A DNA stretch of 64,000 nucleotides, taken from Flavobacterium tibetense (GTDB taxonomy: Bacteria; Bacteroidota; Bacteroidia; Flavobacteriales; Flavobacteriaceae). Positions 58,185 to 64,000 of the stretch are shown here, piece after piece (the stretch's first letter is position 1; the number at the start of each line of letters is the position of its first letter). A model generated the notes under the pieces. The model saw only the letters and a program-made list of their open reading frames with translations. It was not told the origin of the DNA and ran no database searches. Both the position numbers and the translations under genes were made by a program. Location of the stretch: positions 1-64,000 of the forward strand of contig NZ_QLST01000001.1 of NCBI RefSeq assembly GCF_003293845.1, written 5' to 3'.

Positions 58185-59000
58185 ATGGAATTACAATTAT
58201 CAGTCGTAATAGTAAATTATAACGGTTTACAATTTTTAAAGAATTGTTTGGATTCTTTGGAAGAAAAGTTGGATGCTATTTTGTATGAAATTATTATTTT
58301 AGATAATGATTCACGTGATGAAAGTTGTACTTTTATTAAAGAGAACTATCCAGAAGTAAAATTAATCGAATCAAAAATAAATTATGGTTTTGCTAAAGGA
58401 AATAATCAGGCTGTGAAATACGCAAAAGGTAAGTATCTTTTGCTTTTTAATAATGACACAATTTTGTTAAATAGAATAGAATCTGCTCTAGAGTTACTAG
58501 AACAAGATAAAACGATTGGGGTTATTGGTATAAATATGTTAAATGCAAAAAAAAAATACATTCCAGCCTCTGGAATTTTCCCAAACTACAAGAACATGTT
58601 TAGGTTTAAAAACATGTTTCTAATGGGTTATGAGTTTAAAGCAGGTAAATTTTCAAAAGATTACTACGAGGTAGACTGGTTGGGTGGGTCTTTTTTATTA
58701 TTATTAAGGGAAACATATTCACGTGTTGGAGGTTTTGATGAAGATTATTTTATGTATGTTGAGGATGTAGATTTTTGTAAAAGAATAGAAAAATTAGGCT
58801 TAAAGAGGGTTTTTATGTCAAGATTAAATTATATTCATTATGTGGGTTTTAATACCAAAAAGAATCCATTAATTGTAAAAGGTTACAAAATATATTTAAA
58901 AAAGCATAAAAAGGGGATAGAATATTTAATCTTAATTTCGCTTTTAAACCTAAATTCTGTGGTAAAAAAAGTAAAAGAGAAATTTTTTATTAAGGCTTAA
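58185..59000 (+). CDS. Glycosyltransferase family 2 (WbbL-like)
   Basis: 271 residues. LSVVIVNYNGLQFLKNCLDSL, IIILDNDSRDES, NYGFAKGNNQAVKYAKGKYLLLFNNDT, and YFMYVEDVDFCKRIEKLGLK, the rhamnosyltransferase-type (WbbL) GT2 pattern. It starts 1 nt after the flippase stop. A dTDP-rhamnose donor from the rfbBACD genes is a reasonable guess. Confidence 0.88.
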   Translation: MELQLSVVIVNYNGLQFLKNCLDSLEEKLDAILYEIIILDNDSRDESCTFIKENYPEVKLIESKINYGFAKGNNQAVKYAKGKYLLLFNNDTILLNRIESALELLEQDKTIGVIGINMLNAKKKYIPASGIFPNYKNMFRFKNMFLMGYEFKAGKFSKDYYEVDWLGGSFLLLLRETYSRVGGFDEDYFMYVEDVDFCKRIEKLGLKRVFMSRLNYIHYVGFNTKKNPLIVKGYKIYLKKHKKGIEYLILISLLNLNSVVKKVKEKFFIKA

Positions 59001-59021
59001 AAATTAATTACAGATTATCTT

Positions 59022-60254
59022 ATGAAGATTAATAAAAATTTGTTTTATTCTAGGTTGTTTATAGTTGTTTTGTTATTACAACTATATTTACCTTCATTTA
59101 AAATAAATCTGTTTTTTCAATTAGCTGTGATAATTTTGTACTTTTTTTTTGAGTTTAAAAAGATCCCCAAATTGTATTTCAAAAAAGCAGTTCCATTATT
59201 AATTTTGTTGTTTGTTGGATTTATAGGTACTATTATTAATGAATATGATAAATCTCAAATAATTAAAGATTTTTTTCACTTTTTAAAACCAGTTTTAGGA
59301 ATTTTAATAGGCTATTTATTTTATAAAAAAATAGATAATGATTTATTGTTCATTAAAAATGTGATATTGGCTGGGTTTATTTCTGCTATTATTCATTTCA
59401 TTATTCTAATATTTTTTGCAGATTTATCAACAGGGTCGGTAAATTCGTTAAGAGAGTTCTCAAGAGATAATTTTCTCGAATTAACGAGTTTGTTTTTTTT
59501 GGTTGGATTTAAAAAGATTTATAAAAAAAACATTGATTTAAAATGTAATAAAATATACTTATTAGTATTAATTCTCTCATGTTCATTGTACCTTTCGAGA
59601 ACGATGTTTTTAGTTTCATTTGTATTCATTTTTTCAATTTTTGGTTATACTAAATTTAATTTGAAAGGGTTGAAAATTATTTTAGTATTTATGGTTGCAA
59701 TTGGGCTGTTCTATGCGTATCTTTTTTCAGTAAAAATCGACAGAAACAAAGCTGGTATCGAATCTTTTCTATATAAAGTTAAAATTGCACCATCAGAACT
59801 ATTTAACACAAAGATTGACAGAGAAAACCATAAAGATTTATGGGATCATTGGAGAGGTTATGAGGCAAAAAGGGCTCTTGTATTAATGGAAGACAAGCCC
59901 ATAAGCTATATAATAGGGACAGGGTTTGGTTCTTTGGTGAATCTTAAGTTTAAAGCACCTTTAGATGGTGAAAAAAAAGGAATGAAATATATATCAGAGC
60001 TGCACAACGGTTATGTTTATGTGTTATACAAAACAGGTTTTATTGGGTTGTTAATTTATTTCTTTTTCTTAATATCACTTTATAAAGAAATATATAAGAA
60101 AGAAGTTTTTGAGACTGTATTTATTTCTGCAATCGGCATAATATACCTAATTACGACTTTAACAATAACAGGTTTGTTTAATAATAGGGATGTTTTTGTT
60201 TTTATACTAGGCGGATTATTAGTTTTTAATTCAAAGAAGAAAGGACAAATTTAA
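59022..60254 (+). CDS. Wzy/O-antigen polymerase-like membrane protein
   Basis: 410 residues with about ten helices. YIIGTGFGSLVNLKFKAPLDG and SELHNGYVYVLYKTGFIGLLIYFFFL resemble the GxGxG...HNxxL..L...G..G loop of O-antigen ligase/polymerase proteins. It overlaps the convergent wecB by 29 bp. Another member begins at 63622, so one may be a ligase and one a polymerase. Confidence 0.72.
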   Translation: MKINKNLFYSRLFIVVLLLQLYLPSFKINLFFQLAVIILYFFFEFKKIPKLYFKKAVPLLILLFVGFIGTIINEYDKSQIIKDFFHFLKPVLGILIGYLFYKKIDNDLLFIKNVILAGFISAIIHFIILIFFADLSTGSVNSLREFSRDNFLELTSLFFLVGFKKIYKKNIDLKCNKIYLLVLILSCSLYLSRTMFLVSFVFIFSIFGYTKFNLKGLKIILVFMVAIGLFYAYLFSVKIDRNKAGIESFLYKVKIAPSELFNTKIDRENHKDLWDHWRGYEAKRALVLMEDKPISYIIGTGFGSLVNLKFKAPLDGEKKGMKYISELHNGYVYVLYKTGFIGLLIYFFFLISLYKEIYKKEVFETVFISAIGIIYLITTLTITGLFNNRDVFVFILGGLLVFNSKKKGQI

Positions 60255-61347
60255 TTTTTTCACTTGTAGTTCCATCACCATATGGATTTTGAACAGAAGT
60301 CATTAAATCATAATGATCTTTATTTTTTAATAAGTCAATTGTTTTTTCTACAATCAAGTTAAAGTTATGTCCTACTAGAATTGCATTACCCGATTCAATT
60401 CCTTCAATTCTTTCAGTTACATTTCTCATAACAATAACGGGTTTACCCAAACTTGGAGCTTCTTCTTGAATACCCCCAGAATCAGTTATAATTAAATAAC
60501 TTTTATTCATCATCCAAATAAGTTCAGGATATTCAAGAGGAGTAATTAATTTAATATTAGTAGCAATTAGTTTTTTATGAGCAATTTCTAAAATATTAGG
60601 GTTTAGGTGTACAGGAAATATTATTTCTACATTATTTTTTTCTTTAGAAGCAATTTCAAGAAGGGCATCACAAATTTCATTGAAGGGTTTGCCGAAGTTT
60701 TCTCTCCTATGGCAAGTTACTAATATAATTTTTTTTGAAAAGTTAATGAAATTATATTTTGTTAAAAGCTGTTTTTCATATCCTTTATTTTTTATTTTTT
60801 CAAGTCCCATGAATAGGGCATCTATAACTGTATTTCCCACAACAAAAACATTTTCTTTACAGTTTTCTTCTTTTAGATTTTTTTCAGCTAGTGGGGTTGG
60901 ACAAAAATGAATGTTAGCTATTCTTGAAGCCATTAGCCTATTCATTTCTTCTGGAAAAGGGGAATAAATATCATGACTTCTTAAGCCCGCTTCTATATGA
61001 ATTACTTTAATTTTCTGATAAAAAGCGGCTAATGAAGCGGCTAAAACAGTGGTTGTATCTCCTTGTACAAAAATATAGTCAAATGACTCTTCAAGAAGAA
61101 TTTCATTAGTGATTTTTGAAATCAAGTCAGAAGTTAATTGTGGTAAAGTTTGATTAGGCTTCATAATATTCAAATCGTAATCTACCTCAATATTAAAAAA
61201 ACGAATCACCTGATCTAGCATTTCTCTGTGCTGAGCAGTAACACCAACTTTTACACAGTAACTTGTGTCATTTTTAAATGTATGGATTAGTGGTGCCATT
61301 TTTATGGCCTCTGGTCGAGTACCAAAAAGAAAAAGGATTCTTTTCAT
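60226..61347 (-). CDS. wecB: UDP-N-acetylglucosamine 2-epimerase (non-hydrolysing)
   Basis: 373 residues. LFGTRPEAIKMAPLIH, VGVTAQHREMLDQV, FVQGDTTTVLAASLAAFYQKIKVIHIEAGLRS, FPEEMNRLMAS, ITDSGGIQEEAPSLGKPVIVMRNVTERIEG. It makes UDP-ManNAc. It is the only leftward gene in the polysaccharide cluster and overlaps the polymerase-like gene tail to tail. wecC is not seen. Confidence 0.95.
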   Translation of the reverse strand: MKRILFLFGTRPEAIKMAPLIHTFKNDTSYCVKVGVTAQHREMLDQVIRFFNIEVDYDLNIMKPNQTLPQLTSDLISKITNEILLEESFDYIFVQGDTTTVLAASLAAFYQKIKVIHIEAGLRSHDIYSPFPEEMNRLMASRIANIHFCPTPLAEKNLKEENCKENVFVVGNTVIDALFMGLEKIKNKGYEKQLLTKYNFINFSKKIILVTCHRRENFGKPFNEICDALLEIASKEKNNVEIIFPVHLNPNILEIAHKKLIATNIKLITPLEYPELIWMMNKSYLIITDSGGIQEEAPSLGKPVIVMRNVTERIEGIESGNAILVGHNFNLIVEKTIDLLKNKDHYDLMTSVQNPYGDGTTSEKIKFVLSSLN

Positions 61348-61394
61348 CGTAATTAAAATATCAGCATTAAAAATGTAAAACTATTAATAAAAAC

Positions 61395-61402
61395 TATATT
61401 TG
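61395..61402 (+). promoter_or_regulatory. -7 promoter element (TATATTTG) for the GT4 gene
   Basis: TAnnTTTG match 18 nt before the ATG at 61421, in the divergent gap with wecB. No -33 TTG in place. Confidence 0.5.
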
Positions 61403-61420
61403 CAATCATAATTGCTTAAA

Positions 61421-62521
61421 ATGAGAATCCTTTTTCAAACAAGAACCAATTTGTATACGGCTCCAGGTGGAGATTTAGTACAAATGGAAAAGACTAAAGA
61501 GTTTCTAGAAAAACTAGGAGTTTCAGTTGATATATCATTAGAATTTAATCCTGATTTATCAAATTACGATATGGTACATCTTTTTAATTTGATGGAGCCA
61601 CAGGATATTTACCTTCAAATGCTAAACGCAAGAAAACAAGGCAAAAAAATAGCGCTTTCAACAATTTATGGTTTATATACAGAGTTTGAAAGAAAAGCAA
61701 GGGGTGGTTTATTTCAAAAATTAGCCAACATTTTAACTCCTTATCAAATAGGATACATAAAAGTAATTGTTAAACATTTTTTTGAAAAAAGATTTCATAA
61801 AGGAGTAATTAAGATGCTTTATAAAGGTTATTACGGCTTAATGAAAGAGATTGTTGATAATGTTGATGTTTTTTTACCCAATTCTGATTCTGAAATGAAA
61901 AGGGTTCAATCAGAATTTAACCTTAAAAACTTTAAATACGTAGCAATTCCAAATGCTGTTGATAAATCTATTTTCTCAGAGGTTGAAAATAAAAATAATC
62001 AATATGAAAAATTTAAAGATTGTATTGTTTGTGCTGCTAGAATAGAAGGCAGAAAATCTACTCTAAACTTAGTTAAAGCAGTAAGAAATACTAATTATAA
62101 GCTGGTTTTAGTTGGTAAAGAATCCCTGAATCAAAAAAAATATGTTGATTTAGTTCATCAAGAAGCTGGAGATAATGTTTTTTTCCTTGGAGCAATACAT
62201 CATTCCGATTTAAAAGATTTATATAGTGTTGCAAAGGTTCACGTCCTACCTAGTTGGATGGAAACGCCAGGATTGTCATCTTTGGAAGCCGCTGTAATGG
62301 GATGCAACATAGTAGTTACTAAAAAAGGAGACACCGAAGATTATTTTGAAGATTATGCTTACTATTGTGAACCAGATGATGTTAATAGTATTAGAAACGC
62401 AATTGATAAAGCATTTAAATCACCTTTTAATACAAAATTAAAAGAAAAAATATTAAAGCACTATACTTGGGAAAAAACGGCGGAAAAGACAGCAGAGGCC
62501 TATCAATTAATAGTTAAATGA
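61421..62521 (+). CDS. Glycosyltransferase family 4
   Basis: 366 residues from the ATG at 61421; a TTG three codons earlier is weaker. GT-B fold: TAPGGDLVQMEKTKEFLEKLG in the N-terminal lobe, and CAARIEGRKSTLNLVKAV, VHVLPSWMETPGLSSLEAAVMGCNIVVTKKGDTEDYF in the donor lobe (E-x7-E type). Cytosolic. Sugar unknown. It has its own promoter element. Confidence 0.88.
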   Translation: MRILFQTRTNLYTAPGGDLVQMEKTKEFLEKLGVSVDISLEFNPDLSNYDMVHLFNLMEPQDIYLQMLNARKQGKKIALSTIYGLYTEFERKARGGLFQKLANILTPYQIGYIKVIVKHFFEKRFHKGVIKMLYKGYYGLMKEIVDNVDVFLPNSDSEMKRVQSEFNLKNFKYVAIPNAVDKSIFSEVENKNNQYEKFKDCIVCAARIEGRKSTLNLVKAVRNTNYKLVLVGKESLNQKKYVDLVHQEAGDNVFFLGAIHHSDLKDLYSVAKVHVLPSWMETPGLSSLEAAVMGCNIVVTKKGDTEDYFEDYAYYCEPDDVNSIRNAIDKAFKSPFNTKLKEKILKHYTWEKTAEKTAEAYQLIVK

Positions 62522-62545
62522 ATATATATTCTTTATTATAAATTC

Positions 62546-62553
62546 TATATTTG
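62546..62553 (+). promoter_or_regulatory. -7 promoter element (TATATTTG) for the DUF1972 gene
   Basis: TAnnTTTG match 20 nt before the ATG at 62574. Confidence 0.5.
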
Positions 62554-62573
62554 CTACTGTTAAAAATAGCTAA

Positions 62574-63680
62574 ATGAAAATTGGAATTTTAGGAACTCGA
62601 GGAATCCCTAATCATTACGGTGGTTTTGAGCAATTTGCCGAATTTTTTGCTACTTATGCTGCATCTTGTGGTCATGAGGTTTCCGTTTATAATTCCCATA
62701 CACATCCCTATAAAGAAAAGAATTTCAAAGGCGTTCAAATTGTTCATTGTTATGATCCTGAAATTAAAATAGGAACTGCTGGACAGTTTTTCTATGATTT
62801 AAATTGCATCTTAGACGCTAGAAAAAGAGATTTTGATATAATTCTTCAATTAGGTTATACGAGTAGTTCGGTTTGGTTTTCGTTGCATCCCAAAAATGCA
62901 ATTGTGATTACGAATATGGATGGATTGGAGTGGAAACGAACCAAATATTCTAAAAAAGTACAAAAAGCACTTCAAATAGCGGAAAGTTTAGCTGTAAAAA
63001 AGAGTGATTATTTAATTGCAGATTCAATTGGAATTCAGAAATATATCAAAGAAAAGTATCAAAAAGAAAGCACATATATTGCTTACGGAGCTCATAATTT
63101 TGACAATCCCAATCCCGAAATTTTAAAGGAATATCAGGTTGAACCAGAAAACTTCAACATGATTATGGCTCGATTTGAGCCGGAAAATAATTTGGATATG
63201 GTATTAGAAGGCGTAACGCTTTCAGAAAATAAAACACCTATTTTAGTCATCGGTAATTACAATACCAAATACGGATCTTATCTAAAAAACAAATTTGAAG
63301 CATTTTCACATATTCGCTTTTTAGGAGCAGTTTACAATCTAGACCACTTGAATAATTTACGCTATTATTCTAATCTCTATTTTCACGGGCATACCGTTGG
63401 GGGAACCAATCCATCATTATTAGAAGCCATGGCGTCAAATGCTTTAATTGCAGCTCATAACAATGATTTTAATAAAGGAGTTTTAAAAGAAAACGCGTAT
63501 TATTTTTCCAATGCAGATGAGGTTAAAAAAATCTTAAATTCAATTAAAAAAAGTGATAACTTGCAATTCGTAGCAAATAACTACGATTCCATAGCTTCAA
63601 CTTTTAATTGGGAGAAAATAAATGAACAATATTTACAGCTTTTTAAACAATGTTTGGAAGGATTTTCTAGAAGAAAATAA
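62574..63680 (+). CDS. DUF1972-type glycosyltransferase (rhamnosyltransferase-like)
   Basis: 368 residues. ILGTRGIPNHYGGFEQFAE, with VIVTNMDGLEWKRTKYSKK represented as AIVITNMDGLEWKR, is the DUF1972 N-terminal domain found in WsaF/rhamnosyltransferase-like GT4 enzymes. YFHGHTVGGTNPSLLEAMASNALIAAH is the donor-binding part. It may use dTDP-rhamnose. The 3' end overlaps the next gene by 59 bp. Confidence 0.88.
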   Translation: MKIGILGTRGIPNHYGGFEQFAEFFATYAASCGHEVSVYNSHTHPYKEKNFKGVQIVHCYDPEIKIGTAGQFFYDLNCILDARKRDFDIILQLGYTSSSVWFSLHPKNAIVITNMDGLEWKRTKYSKKVQKALQIAESLAVKKSDYLIADSIGIQKYIKEKYQKESTYIAYGAHNFDNPNPEILKEYQVEPENFNMIMARFEPENNLDMVLEGVTLSENKTPILVIGNYNTKYGSYLKNKFEAFSHIRFLGAVYNLDHLNNLRYYSNLYFHGHTVGGTNPSLLEAMASNALIAAHNNDFNKGVLKENAYYFSNADEVKKILNSIKKSDNLQFVANNYDSIASTFNWEKINEQYLQLFKQCLEGFSRRK

Positions 63681-64000
63681 ACAAAATAAGGCGTTTATTC
63701 CTTTTATATTATTGTTGGTTACATTGCCAATTTCTATGGCGTTAAACAATGTTTTATTAGGTGTTTTTTTTGTTTCATCACTTCTTTACATTAGAAAAAG
63801 TAAGATTACATTATCCTTAATTTATTTGTTTCCAATTGTATTGTTTACTTGGATGAGTATTTCCTGTTTTTGGTCTATTGACCTAAAGCGAACCCTTAGC
63901 GCTTTACCAAAAGAGATTTCCTTATTACTCATTCCAATAGCTTTCATGTTACTTCCTGCTTTTACTAAAGAGCAAAAGAATAAGATTTTAAAATATTATA
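63622..64000 (+). CDS. O-antigen ligase/polymerase-like membrane protein (partial, right edge)
   Basis: The ATG at 63622 opens a frame, one base off the upstream gene, that runs to the window edge: 126 codons so far. After a charged N-terminus come helices (AFIPFILLLVTLPISMAL, NVLLGVFFVSSLLYI, LIYLFPIVLFTWMSI). SISCFWSIDLKRTLSALPKEISLLLIPIAF resembles the start of Wzy_C/O-antigen ligase proteins. It overlaps the DUF1972 gene by 59 bp, suggesting coupling. The C-terminal part is outside the window. Confidence 0.65.
   Translation, partial: MNNIYSFLNNVWKDFLEENKQNKAFIPFILLLVTLPISMALNNVLLGVFFVSSLLYIRKSKITLSLIYLFPIVLFTWMSISCFWSIDLKRTLSALPKEISLLLIPIAFMLLPAFTKEQKNKILKYY

Overview
The window looks like a chromosome segment of a Flavobacteriia member, most likely Flavobacterium or a close relative. 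Reasons: low G+C, almost no Shine-Dalgarno sites, several TAnnTTTG-type -7 promoter elements, and Bacteroidota-typical families (GLPGLI proteins, CarboxypepD_reg/TonB-type receptors, DUF4837, DUF4175, DUF2807, GldM-C-like, GH3, DUF1972 glycosyltransferases). All assignments come from reading the sequence; no database search was run.

Layout. 1-62: an end resembling an IS21-type insertion sequence. 63-5150: a duplicated cassette of small secreted Cys-containing peptide + GLPGLI protein (+ large outer-membrane receptor). The receptor survives only in the second copy; a 20-codon 5' stub remains in the first. 5.3-21.4 kb: mostly leftward housekeeping genes (elaA-like, DUF4837, lytic transglycosylase, pgk, Pif1-like helicase, OmpH, methyltransferase, mnmG, ybeY, DUF4175), with rightward holB and a DoxX-like gene. 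Four parS-like sites lie between 11.3 and 17.7 kb. 21.7-29.4 kb: gltX, two unknown exported proteins, an SPFH protein, small membrane proteins, glnS, folB. 29.5-32.3 kb: tRNA-Cys with a duplicated 3' end, a GldM-C-like protein, an orphan barstar, a LysE-type exporter and a DUF2807 protein. 32.4-35.2 kb: rnr and two DUF2007 genes. 35.23-35.77 kb: an A+T-rich gene-free island with DnaA-box-like words, where prevailing gene direction switches from leftward to rightward. 36.4-46.5 kb: rpiB, a cation-diffusion facilitator, NAD(P)H-hydrate dehydratase, tex, tatA, a degenerate M23 protein, a GH3 protein and amn. 46.5-64 kb: a surface-polysaccharide cluster (Wzz-like protein, rfbBACD, PagL-like lipid A deacylase, glycosyltransferases, flippase, two polymerase/ligase-like proteins, wecB).

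How the parts work together. The right third should make dTDP-L-rhamnose and, through wecB, UDP-ManNAc. These would be assembled on a lipid carrier, flipped by the Wzx-like protein, and polymerised by Wzy-like proteins under Wzz-like length control. The initiating sugar-phosphate transferase is not visible and may lie past the right edge. The left cassette may be a peptide/receptor module of unknown role.

The most unusual content is between genes. (i) A short repeat (core CAGTCGCAGTTTTCAG) sits on or just after the stop codon of six genes, always in the gene's sense orientation, and in four it supplies or overlaps a TAG stop. (ii) Several intergenic elements are built of 7-bp units in inverted arrays. 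(iii) Three 127-162 bp elements have long terminal inverted repeats. (iv) A 24-bp repeat is inserted in frame in both gltX and rfbD. (v) There is a parS cluster around mnmG and a candidate origin-like island.
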